From NCBI GenBank assembly GCA_014155875.1, contig JACEFZ010004181.1, positions 248,001 through 312,000 on the forward strand: DNA of 64,000 nucleotides, in the 5' to 3' direction. The position numbers were made by a program, and so were the translations under genes. This document shows positions 31,451 through 40,699 of the stretch, piece after piece. The notes beneath the pieces were generated by a model, which did no database searches, was not told where the DNA came from, and saw only the letters and a program-made list of their open reading frames with translations. Within the stretch, counting starts at the first letter, position 1, and every line of letters begins with the position of its first letter. This DNA comes from Cepaea nemoralis. Lineage: Eukaryota > Mollusca > Gastropoda > Stylommatophora > Helicidae.

Positions 31451-31724
31451 GTAAGTATTTTCAGTATGGTAGTTGCCTATCTTTGAGAAATACAAATTAA
31501 AGCTTAGTAACAGTGTATCATCATATACAGTGCAGACCTGATAAGGTGAACTCACCTTGGATCCAAGAAATAGTTCTTCTTATCAGAAATTCCTCTTATG
31601 AGACAAGAGACAAAGACAAAAAATTGCTGGGGATAAACAAATTGTTCTTCACAACAGAAATTCGCCACGTGTGAGATCACCTTAAGCGGTTTGTAGCAGG
31701 TTCTTTGCAGAGTGTTGCTTTCAT

Positions 31725-32105
31725 TCATTCATCATGTGCCATGCTGGTAAGTGTGGGCGGTCATGTTTCGCCATCTTACACAATCACCAGAGTCGTGGAT
31801 CACCTCTATGTTCCTGTCCCGACCATGCCGTATAGTCAAGCCATCCAGATATTTACTTCTCTGCCCTCCCCTTGTCCCCCCCCCCTCAATCTTGCCAGTT
31901 GTCACCAAGTTCTCCAATTTATTTTGTCTCATAACATGTCAAAAAAATTGTGATTGTCTGCGTCTAATTTCTCAGATCAGTTTGCAGCATTTATTTGCCT
32001 CTTGTAGAACTTGCTCATTGGTTTTTCTGTCTGTCCATGGTCTACATTTTTTGTATTTTCCCCAGAAACCACATTTCCACTGCCATTATGTTTTTTCAGC
32101 TTGTT
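31725..32105 (-). mobile_element. RTE-like LINE 3' fragment
   Basis: Starts cattcattcatcatgtgcc (tail), then the reverse complement of the C-terminus: cagagtcgtggatcacctc, cgaccatgccgtatagtcaa, tcttgccagttgtcaccaag, ttgcctcttgtagaacttgc, cagaaaccacatttccac. Bases 32110-32840 show nothing clear. Confidence 0.85.
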
Positions 32106-32839
32106 GCTCTCATTACGGCCCACCACACCGTTTCTCGATCTCTTGAAATTTTTCCTGCCTCATGCACACTCTTGCCTAAGGCGTCTTGTGTCCATCTTGG
32201 TGCCACTTCCGCACAGAGTAGTAGCATTTTATATACTTTAAAGAAAGAGAGTTTAGAGTTAAACTCTCTTTTTAAAAATGTATGTCAAATACTACCTCGT
32301 CATGCTGAACAGGCAGAGATAATATAGTACAGTAAAAAACTAAGGATTATGTACAAAAGTGTACAAATTTGACATCGTAGTTGTGCTTCTTGTAAGGTTT
32401 TCACACTTTACAAATTGAAGGAATCAGGAGTTGGTAATTAGTTAGTTCCATCCTGATAAACAAGCAACACTCATTCCCAACATCTTCACAAGTTTCCCAC
32501 ATGGTGTTTGCAATATGCGGGTGTTGCTCGTCTACCATATTAGGACATTGACTCCAGTTTTAATTTCACTCCATTTCTTATTGTCTAAAAACTTCATCTA
32601 TACAGAAGTAACAGGCCACACACAGCTTTTCATTTTAGTAATTTGATGTTTGTGTTTTTCATGGTATTTCAATTGTTCATGATGTTACTTATATGATAGA
32701 GTCTGTGGGTGTGGCAAATATTTTTGTTAATCTCTGTTTCACATCTTCTACCATATGTCACTGTGTGTTTAAAACATCCCCACCCAAAAACCAAATAAAA
32801 AGACCCTAAAGCAGAAACCTCATTGCATCACCAAAAAAT

Positions 32840-33065
32840 ACTGTCTGTCTCCATCTTATGTTTGTATTTAATGTTCTACCTACTTTCATTAGCCATTTTC
32901 AGGCACTCAGTATTGGTTCTCTGGCAGTCCAAGATATTCACAAAACATGTCTCCATTGTCTCCAAACTTTTTTTAGTTTCTTCGTTCATGTTCCAAGATT
33001 CATTACCATACATCAGAACAGGTTCTGTACACATTTCATTACTCTGAGGCATTAAATGATAGTGA
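32840..33065 (-). mobile_element. RTE-like LINE, internal fragment
   Basis: Matches the reverse complement of the region between the RT and C-terminus: ttggttctctggcagtccaa, gttccaagattcattaccat, catcagaacaggttctgtac, aatgatagtgacttattac. The last phrase also occurs at 8815 and 37050. Confidence 0.75.
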
Positions 33066-33192
33066 CTTATTACATAAGAAACATGCCAGTAATATAGTAA
33101 ATTATCTACCTAAAAATGTTGGATGTCAGAGAGTAAGTTTCATGATATTCAAAACTAAAAGACTTTGCTTCTTGCGAATCCTGTTTATCCAG

Positions 33193-33332
33193 AAAATATT
33201 GTGGATATGAGACCTGCAGTCATACGGGATGTTCCTGATGAGTGGATCAATGGAAATAAAGTCAGCATCTCCTGGAAATATGGTTTTCTAGAAGGAGCCA
33301 CAAGTTACAGTATTGAAATTTTAGCTTTCAAG
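33193..33332 (+). CDS. Exon 6: FN3-like segment, first half
   Basis: Acceptor cctgtttatccag, donor AAG|GTAATT. The exon is 140 bases, enters in phase 1 and leaves in phase 0, residues 288-334. It encodes NIVDMRPAVIRDVPDEWING, then NKVSISWKYGFLEGATSYSI, then EILAFK. The W...vsIsW ... YsiEi.af pattern is what family members carry just before AMOP, and looks like an FN3/E-set strand pair. It splices to exon 7 in phase 0. Confidence 0.92.
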
Positions 33333-33412
33333 GTAATTAATTTTAAATGCTCAAACTATGTGACTGAAAATTACAGCATGTTTAATCACACCAAGGACGC
33401 AAATCATCATGT

Positions 33413-33640
33413 ATGAGGTCTTTTGCAGAACATTACTCTCATCTTGACCTGCCAACAAGTTTCTCGACCTCTGGTATTTCTTCTCATGCTCAAAGCATCA
33501 GCAATATCTTGTTCACGTCTTCGTGCTGGTTTTTTGCTGTCTCTTCTTCCAGGAACCACGCCTTCCATCACTGTTCTTGCCAAGCCACTGTCATTTTTAA
33601 TATGGCCAAAGTATTTCTGTTTCTGAAACATGATGCTGTT
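33413..33640 (-). mobile_element. LINE C-terminal fragment, open
   Basis: The - strand frame 33631-33407 reads KYFGHIKNDSGLARTVMEGV, VPGRRDSKKPARRREQDIAD, ALSMRRN. The GH....gl...ImEG...GrR motif is that of non-LTR ORF2 C-termini. 5'-truncated. Confidence 0.75.
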
Positions 33641-33969
33641 TATAAGCTGGTTTTATTTGATATGCAGATCTGGTAGAATGTCAGTATTCTTCTTCTTGGT
33701 TCATGATATTCAGAATTTTTTCTGTAGTATTTCAGCTTAACATTCCCAGTTTTCTACTTTAGTTATTGTAAAATGGCCCATGACACATATTCGTGTTACC
33801 ACAGGAAAGATGGGTGTTCTGAAAAATGTTACTTGATCTTGTTTGTTTGTGTTGTGCCATTGGTTCTTAATATTGTTTAACTTCTGCGTCTCTTTGGCCA
33901 GTCTTCGTCTGACTTAATAAGAAATGATAGTGTGCGTGTGATGTTTTGACAAAACTTTTATCATTGCCT

Positions 33970-34285
33970 TTTAAATAGGTGTGACCTGGACTACCAGAGT
34001 ATCTAACAATGAGTGCCTGGAAAAGCATAAAGAAAGTAGAACATTATATACAAATATCAGATGGAGGCAAACAGTGTTGTTTGGTTATATAATGAGAAGA
34101 GAGGCAATGGAAAACATAACAACTAGAAAGATCAGCAGAAGAAGAGACTGGGGCAATCTGAGAACAATGTTGCTGGATGGACTGAGACAGTGGCACTGAA
34201 GAATATCATCAACATAATTGTTCCAGAACACTAGGGATTGAAATCTGTGGAGATGCATGATTGCCTGTGCCAGGTGGCAAGGCAT
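33970..34285 (+). mobile_element. RTE-like LINE 3' end
   Basis: The + strand from 33981 reads MTWTTRVSNNECLEKHKESR, then FGYIMRREAMENITTRKI and TMLLDGLRQWH*, followed by tggcaaggcatatgatgatg, the usual tail. Confidence 0.85.
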
Positions 34286-34340
34286 ATGATGATGATATCC
34301 AAACTTGTGAATAGATTTAATAGTCATACAGATATACAGT

Positions 34341-34950
34341 TAGTTAGTTAGTTAGTTAGTCACGGTTCCAACTTCACAGCAACGGGTCGTCCCCATTATG
34401 CTCCGTTCCTGTGCCAGTGAATATCACATAAAACGCTCCCCACTGCCCAATGTGAAAAGTGGAAAAGACAGGAGTCTCGACAAACAACAGCCCGCACAGA
34501 TACACTGTGCATAATGCCGCCGCCAGAATGTCAACACAATAGTCCCCCACGAAACATCCAGTTTATCTCTGATGGAATCGGCAGTCATTTTCCCATCTGG
34601 ATGTTTCCTAGATGTTCACCCACACAGTCCACGAAAATAGTTCATCGTCGATGGCAGTGGCAGTCAACCAGAAGCCCAGCAGCCACGCATTTCTGCATAA
34701 GGCAAAAACCGGTCAACTCTGGGACATAGCCAGCTGCCATCGCTCCGAACATGCAGTCACGTTCCAAAAACACCTTGGGAAGATTCAAAAGCATTTCATA
34801 CGAAACACAGCTCACAGTGTCGCGCCACGCACTCACTCAGTAGCAGGGCGACGGAACCATCACGCCTCCTTAGTCGCCTCTTACGACATGCGTGGTAGGC
34901 TGCAGTGTTGCTATTCTTTGCTTCCCTTATGGGCCCCGACAACACACGGG
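34341..34950 (-). mobile_element. Repeat family C, 610-bp insertion with 11-bp TSD
   Basis: Flanked by agatatacagt at 34330-34340 and 34951-34961. The + strand left end is (tagt)4, so the element lies on the - strand with an (ACTA)n tail and a 5' head reading cataagggaagcaaagaata. There is no long frame, RT motif or clear box A/B. The structure suggests a non-autonomous, LINE-mobilised retroposon. Relatives are at 22676, 37625, 12535, 18110 and 50700. Confidence 0.88.
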
Positions 34951-35022
34951 AGATATACAGTAAATAGATTTAATAGCGATAAAGGCATACAGTAAATAGA
35001 TTTGATAGTCATAGAGGCATAT

Positions 35023-36029
35023 GCTTGCAGATCTACAAATTGATGGGAAAGACATTAGACTTATAAAAAACATATATTGGAAACAACAAGCTGCAATAAG
35101 GATTGATAATGAAGTGGGACAGTATCAGCCAATTAAGAGAGGTGTTAGGCAGGGATGTGTGATGTCTCCAGATCTTTTTTCCCTATACAGTGAAAATATT
35201 TTCAGAAATGTAGAGGATATAAATGGAATCAGCATTGGAGGACAAAACATCAATAACATTAGATATGCAGATGATACAGTATTAATTGCAGACAATGCGC
35301 AGGACCTGCAACAATTAGTACACAGTGAGCAACTGGGGTTAGAATTAAATTGTAAAAAGACTCAGGTTATGGTCGTCACTAGGAAGGAAGAAGTGCCACA
35401 ATGTAATATACAAGTAAATGGAAATATTCTTCAACAAGTGAATCGGTACAATTATCTTGGAACAGTCATAACATATGATGGGAGATGCCTTGAAGAGATT
35501 AGAACAAGAATCGCCATGGCGAAAGTAGCCTTTAGCAAGATGAAAAACATTCTGACCAATAAAAAGATGTCAATTGTAACGAGAAAAAGAGTGTTGAGGG
35601 GATACATAGAGCCTGTTCTTTTGTATGGATGTGAAACTTGGACAATGAGCAGTCAAGCTGAAAAGCATCTGATGGCTGCAGAAATGTGGTTTCTGAGGAA
35701 AATGCAAAGAATACCATGGACAGACAGAAAAACCAATGACCAAGTACTACAGGAGACAAATGAACATCGTAAACTGATTAGAGAAATTAGACGTAGACAG
35801 TCAAAATTTTTTGGACATGTTATGAGAAGAAATGGGTTGGAGAACTTAGTGACAACTGGCAAGATCGAAGGGAACAGACCAAGAGGAAGACCGAGAGGAA
35901 AATACCTGGATGGCTTGGCCACATGGCATGGGTGAGACAGGAACACTGAGCTGATCCACGACACTGGTGATCGAGTGAAATGGCGAGTCATGACCGCCCA
36001 CGCTTTCCGGCATGGCACATGATTGATTG
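35023..36029 (+). mobile_element. Young 5'-truncated RTE-like LINE, open RT fragment, 10-bp TSD
   Basis: One frame of 305 codons (35021-35935) covers RT motifs: QGCVMSPDLFSLYSENIF, NNIRYADDTVLIADN (catalytic YADD), NRYNYLGTVITYDGRC, LLYGCETWTMSS, WFLRKMQRIPWTDRKTND, FFGHVMRRNGLENLVTTGKI, RPRGRPRGKYLDGLATWHG. It stops at TGA 35936, where sister copies read on (RDRNTELIHDSGD...). It ends with a (TGAT)n tail. TSD agaggcatat lies at 35013-35022 and 36030-36039. The N-terminal endonuclease is absent, so it is dead on arrival. Confidence 0.95.
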
Positions 36030-36299
36030 AGAGGCATATAGTAAATACATTTAATAGCCATATAGGTATACAGTAAATAGAATTAATAGCCATACATGCA
36101 AACAGTAAATAGATTTAATAGTCATACAGGTATAATGTAAATAGATTTAATAGTCATACAGGTATACCATAAATAGATTTAATAGTCATACAGGTATACA
36201 GTAAATAGATTTAATAGTCATACAGGTATACAGCTAAATAGGATTTAATAGTCACACAAGCATACAGTAAATTTATTTAATAGCCATACAGGCATACAG

Positions 36300-36535
36300 C
36301 CGGCTCTGTGGCGACAGGGTTACGGATATAATTCGTAATCCCGCATACCATGTTTGAAACATAGCTGTGGGTGATTTGGCATCAGACTGCCTTGCATTGG
36401 TTTTTATTAAATAGGGCTGGTCGTACAGAAGGCAATGACAAACTACTGAACATAAACTTGCCAAGACATCACAAACAGCAAAAAAATGTGGTTGGCTGTG
36501 ACATCCTGTAAAGGATATGCAACTAACAGGCATAC
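36300..36535 (+). mobile_element. SINE family A copy
   Basis: Head ccggctctgtggcgacaggg, then ttacggatataattcgtaat, cccgcataccatgtttgaaa, aactactgaacataaacttg and 3' end catcctgtaaaggatatgca. It inserted at the end of the 32-bp array. Confidence 0.92.
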
Positions 36536-36594
36536 ATGGAATTAAAGAGACTGATAACTATGGGATGGAATGATTAAACAGTTACACAGTCAAT

Positions 36595-37170
36595 CATTAT
36601 CATCATCAAGTGCCATGCCGGCTGGTGTAGGCTTTCATGACACTCCACAGGTCTTGGCCTTTGGTTTTCTGGATCAACTCTGCCGTTGATATTCCTCCAT
36701 GCCACCGTCGCAATCCATCCAGCATAATTTCTCTTGGTCTGCCTCTGCCTCTCTTCTCCTCAATGTTTCCAGTTGTCATGTGTTCTCCAATGCCTCTCTT
36801 CTCATCACATGACCAAAAAAAGCTGTTCGCCTCTTTCTTATTGTTGTATATAATGTTCTAGTTTTGTTAGCCTCTTTCTATTCGTTGTCAGTTACTTTGG
36901 CAGTCCAAGGAATTCGCAACATTCATCTCAGGAACCACATCTCTGTTGCTTCCAATCTCTTCTTAATTTGTTCATTTACATTCCAAGATTCACAGCCATA
37001 CAACAAAACAGGTTCTATATAGCACCTCAGCACTCTCTTTCTTACATTCAATGATAGTGACTTATTGCAAAAGATATTCTTCATTTTCTGAAATTCAGCC
37101 TATACTTGCCCTATTCTGCTTTTAATCTCTGTTGCGCATCTTCCATCTCATGTTATAAATGTCTCTAGAT
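36595..37170 (-). mobile_element. RTE-like LINE 3' part
   Basis: Starts with the tail cattatcatcatcaagtgcc, then the reverse complement of the ORF2 C-terminus (cactccacaggtcttggcct, ccatccagcataatttctct, cttctcatcacatgacc, ggcagtccaaggaattcgca, caggttctatatagcacctc) to ctagataact. Colinear with 8395-8960. Bases 37175-37430 show nothing. Confidence 0.88.
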
Positions 37171-37432
37171 AACTATCCACAATCAATACAAAGGCTGAAA
37201 TACTTGATGAGTATGGACAAGATAAGAATTTTTTTGATACAAAGCTGCTAACCATTAGTTTATTTCTTTGTGATAGAATACATGAGAATTCTCATATACA
37301 CATAATCTGACTGTAGTACTGTCTATTGTCATACTGTAACTCTGTCATATATGACCAAGACTTGACTATATCTATATTTTTATTATGTTTTGTTATATTG
37401 TGAAAGATTTTCTTTCTTGACTTTTCATGCAG

Positions 37433-37584
37433 ATGGAAAATGGAAATTCTAGTCTGCAAACATTATCCAATGCCACGTTTGAAAAACAGGTGTCCAGAAA
37501 GTATGAAATTAATCTTCCGAAGGACTTCTTTGGTGCAAAAGTTTCTGTTGTCAGAGTGACAGCTTTACCAGTCAATTGCAGCAG
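37433..37584 (+). CDS. Exon 7: FN3-like segment, second half
   Basis: Acceptor ttcttgacttttcatgcag, donor CAG|GTAAGT. The exon is 152 bases, enters in phase 0 and leaves in phase 2, residues 335-384. It encodes MENGNSSLQTLSNATFEKQV, then SRKYEINLPKDFFGAKVSVV, then RVTALPVNCSR. Three sequons (NSS, NAT, NCS). It completes the segment begun in exon 6 and leads into the AMOP exon. The initial ATG is an ordinary codon, not a start. Confidence 0.92.
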
Positions 37585-37624
37585 GTAAGTCACTTACCAT
37601 ATGTTACTTAAAGGGAAGCAAAGA

Positions 37625-38420
37625 ATAGTTAGTTAATCATGGTTCCAACTTCACGGCAATGAGTCGTCCCCATTATTCTCCGTTCCTGTGCCAGTGAATA
37701 TCACACAAAATGCTCCTCACTGCCCAATGTGAAAAGTGGAACAGACTGGAGTACTGGCAAGCCAACAGCCCGCACAGGTACACTGCATAATGCCGCCGTC
37801 AGATTACCAACACAAAAGTCCTCCATGAAAAATACAGTTCATCGTCGATGGAATTGGCAGCCACCAGAAAGACTTCATTGACCCAGGTTTTATCCCATAC
37901 GGCTTGGTCTCTTTCTGGAGGGCAACCCGCCGAAAGCTCCACACAAAGCACAAACTCCGTAGCTCCAGCGACTACTCCCAGAACTTTCCTGAAATATGCA
38001 CTCGTGAACCAAAAAGGCAAACCAGTTAATTCAACGATAGCCAGCCGCCATCATTTCGAACATGCTGTTAACGCTACACACAAGAGTTGACAGATGTAAA
38101 AGCATTCCACATTAAATTCATAGCTCACAGTGTCGCGAAAGCACTCATTCAGTAGCAGGGCTACGGAACCATGCACTAACAGTCCAACATGAGGAAAATG
38201 CGAATGCATACTGTAGCCACAAGCATGAATACTCCAGAGACCTTAACGTTTCACATGCCTATCCGCCATGTTGGGGACCGGAAGTAACACTGTAACCTAC
38301 CTTGCATGTCATAAGAGGTGACTAAGGAGGATTGGCATGGAACTGGCTACCCCATCCCATTGGAAACTTCAGCTGCAAAATCCAACCAATCATGAGCAAG
38401 TCTAAAAAGTAACCAGACAA
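37625..38420 (-). repeat. Repeat family C copies (composite)
   Basis: 37625-38175 is colinear with the 34341-34950 element but has lost and gained blocks: cttcacggcaatgagtcgtc, gtgccagtgaatatcacac, ccagccgccatcatttcgaa, gtgtcgcgaaagcactcatt. 38280-38405 is the head region again, on the other strand (tgcatgtcataagaggtgac, tggaactggctaccccat). Orientation is therefore mixed. Confidence 0.75.
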
Positions 38421-39079
38421 ACAGCAGTATGCCACAGTGTACAACAAGGCAAGAGACAGAGAGTGTTGGAGATCCATTGCAGCCAGTCTTTATTGTGGAT
38501 TCAGCAGCTCATTGAGTGATTGATTGATATGAGATACCGCAAAAAGTTTTTTAATTTAATAAGGGCAAAATATAAGGATATGAAATGTAGAGTTCTTCAT
38601 CAGGGAAAACTAACATATACATTTGAAATAAGAACAGGGAAACCATTTGTCACCTTTATTATTCTTAATGACTGTAGACCAGATTAATTAAGCAGACTAC
38701 AATAACTAAGGCTAGAAATTGGATGCAGTGGACTCTCAGAGTGCAACTTGATGACCTGGACTTATTGATAATGTTGACCTCCTGTCCCGCACATAAAATC
38801 AGATGCATGATAAACTAAACACACGTGTGGGAGATCACAACAATTAGGACAAAAATTCATAGGAGAAAGACAAACAAAATGAGAATAAATCATGTAAATG
38901 ATAACCTAATCTCCCTTGGTGAAACCTCACTTCAAGGTGGAATCATAAATCTATTTAGGTATCGTAGACAAAGATGTGGGAATAGATAGAAATATTAAAA
39001 TATAAATACAAATGGCAAGAGGAGCTTTTATAGCTTACAGAAGCAGTAAAACCCAGTACCAAACTTACAATATAATGTT

Positions 39080-39215
39080 AAATGAGAGAGGTTCGAATCC
39101 TTAGTCAGGTGTGGAGTTTATTCTGTCGCGGGCAAAAAGAAAATCCTAACGTGCACTGTTTGCGGCGACTGCACTAGCCAGGTGGCCATAATTCCTCAGG
39201 CTCAAGACCCTTCCC
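39080..39215 (+). mobile_element. SINE family Y, partial
   Basis: Box B-like agaggttcgaatccttagtc, then gtcgcgggcaaaaagaaaat, cctaacgtgcactgtttgcg, gcgactgcactagccaggtg. This matches 27215-27330 reversed. Confidence 0.75.
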
Positions 39216-39264
39216 CCCTGCCCTACACTGCAAAGTATTATAGGCAGTAGATGACAGATGGACA

Positions 39265-39455
39265 GTTAAATGAGAAGAAATAAATTGGAGAACTTGGTGA
39301 CAACTGGCAAGATTGAGGGGAAAAGAACAAAAGGAAGGCACAGAAATACCTGGATGGATTGACCACGTGGCCCTGAGCTGATCCATGACTTTGGTGATCG
39401 AGTGAGATGGCGAGACATGACCACCTAAGCTTACCGGCATGGCAAATAATGATAA
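39265..39455 (+). mobile_element. RTE-like LINE 3' end
   Basis: aatgagaagaaataaattgg, agaacttggtgacaactggc, ggatggattgaccacgtggc, tgatccatgactttggtgat, cttaccggcatggcaaataa, then an (aat/gat) tail. Strongly 5'-truncated. Confidence 0.85.
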
Positions 39456-39834
39456 TAATGAATGTTAACTCGGTACTGATGTATGGATCAGAAACATGGA
39501 GAATGACAGGAACGGGTACTAATAAACTACAAATATTCGCTGACTGCGTTGAATAGAAGGACTAGAACTCTATGACAGAATCACTCATGTGGAGCTTTAT
39601 AGAGAACTAGACACATTCCAGCGAATTGAGATGTGAGGAAAAGACTGCCATTGGGTAGGATATACACTGAGAAAACCTGTAAATTGTATGACTAGAAAGT
39701 CCTTAATCTGAAATCCACAAGGAAAAAGACCAACAAATGGAGAAAAGAATTAGAGACATATGAATAACATCAAAGGACATGGAGGGAGCCGTGGAGATGA
39801 CAAAAGATAAGAGGGCTTGGCATGAATTGGTTGA

Positions 39835-40225
39835 CCACCTCGAGTGCTGGAGGTCCCAGGTTCAGGCCCTGGTGAGGACCAGGATTTATTTTAAAAATCC
39901 ACCTAGACTTTTAGTAATAAAATTTCCCCTGGTCTCTGGGTAGTGAGATCGGACGCCTGTGTGTATTTTTGCGCACATAAAAAATCCCTTGGCAGTTGGA
40001 AATCGAAAAAGAGCAGCCTAACGGCGCTGCCCAGGCAAAATGTCAAGTTAAAAATCTACCCAAAGTATTTCAGGATCCTTGCTGATGCAATGGAGTTCGT
40101 GCATTGAGCTGAGTTTCTCCAGACTCAGGTTTCAGTTAGGAGGAGAACGGAGCACTTATGGGTTAAACCGTGTGCCGTGATGTTCATCCAATGACTAAAC
40201 TAAACTAAACTAAACTAAACTAAAC
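39835..40225 (+). mobile_element. SINE family X, 391 bp, 7-bp TSD
   Basis: Box B-like aggttcaggccctggtgagg, body gtctctgggtagtgagatcg, gaaatcgaaaaagagcagcc, tggagttcgtgcattgagct, and a clean tail of seven ctaaa-type repeats. TSD tggttga at 39828-39834 and 40226-40232. The 5' end of the tRNA head is missing. Confidence 0.9.
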
Positions 40226-40392
40226 TGGTTGAGGACCTATGCTTTTTGGGTGGATAAAAGGCAGCATAAAATGACGCAGTTTTTAACCGAATGTATTAAT
40301 ATTCTAGTGTTTGCATGTACATTTGTGTTATGGCCTGTTAACTTAATGATTTAATTATTTACTTATGCGTCTTGTTTGTCTATTCTTTACAG

Positions 40393-40665
40393 TTTAGCTG
40401 GACCTTCCATCTACTCAGATGTATTTCCTGTCAGACATTCAGATGTGTCTCAGTCGCATTTAATATGTTCAAGCTGGCTTGCAAAGCAATCTGGTCTAAA
40501 ACCTTTGCACATTCCTGGCCACTGTCCTTGTACATTGAGACAGGCAGAAGGGGACACGGCACAATATACTCAGGATCCATTTTGTACAAGAAACTCAGAC
40601 TTTATATCAAATTGCAAGTATAGGTCAAAGGTTGCCAGCCAGTGTATAATGCCTAATCAGATAAG
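40393..40665 (+). CDS. Exon 8: AMOP domain, first part
   Basis: Acceptor gtttgtctattctttacag, donor AAG|GTTAGT. The exon is 273 bases, phase 2/2, residues 385-475. It encodes HLICSSWLAKQSGLKPLHIP, then GHCPCTLRQAEGDTAQYTQD, then PFCTRNSDFISNCKYRSKVA, then SQCIMPNQI. The pattern C..W...e.......PCp.tl.qa..D.g.f..D..C......C.yh..A..C is the AMOP signature known from MUC4, SUSD2 and isthmin. AMOP is an extracellular disulphide-rich module linked to adhesion. Confidence 0.96.
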
Positions 40666-40699
40666 GTTAGTCTTTCTTAACAGTATATAATTATGTGCA

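Larger units (their letters stand above)
34300..36298. repeat. 32-bp minisatellite split by two retroposon insertions
   Basis: The unit is catacaggtatacagtaaat plus agatttaatagt. Units are present at 34303-34340, 34951-35022 and 36030-36298. Taking out the insertions at 34341-34950 and 35023-36029 with their TSDs restores a continuous array of about ten units. Confidence 0.93.
38560..39830 (+). mobile_element. Degraded non-LTR retrotransposon with internal insertions
   Basis: 38930-39060 keeps RT-like pieces (cacttcaaggtggaatcata). 39460-39830 translates as VNSVLMYGSETWRMTGTGTN, KLQIFADC, then ELETY...SKDMEGAVEMTKDKRAWHELVD, the C-terminus of a CR1/L2- or RTE-type ORF2, with many stops. It is interrupted by a SINE Y piece (39080-39215) and an RTE-like LINE 3' end (39265-39455). 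Confidence 0.65.

Noticed and set aside
35021..35935. Host gene encoding a 304-residue RT-like protein
   Set aside because: It is a 5'-truncated LINE with TSD and tail, inserted in a minisatellite, with no endonuclease part.
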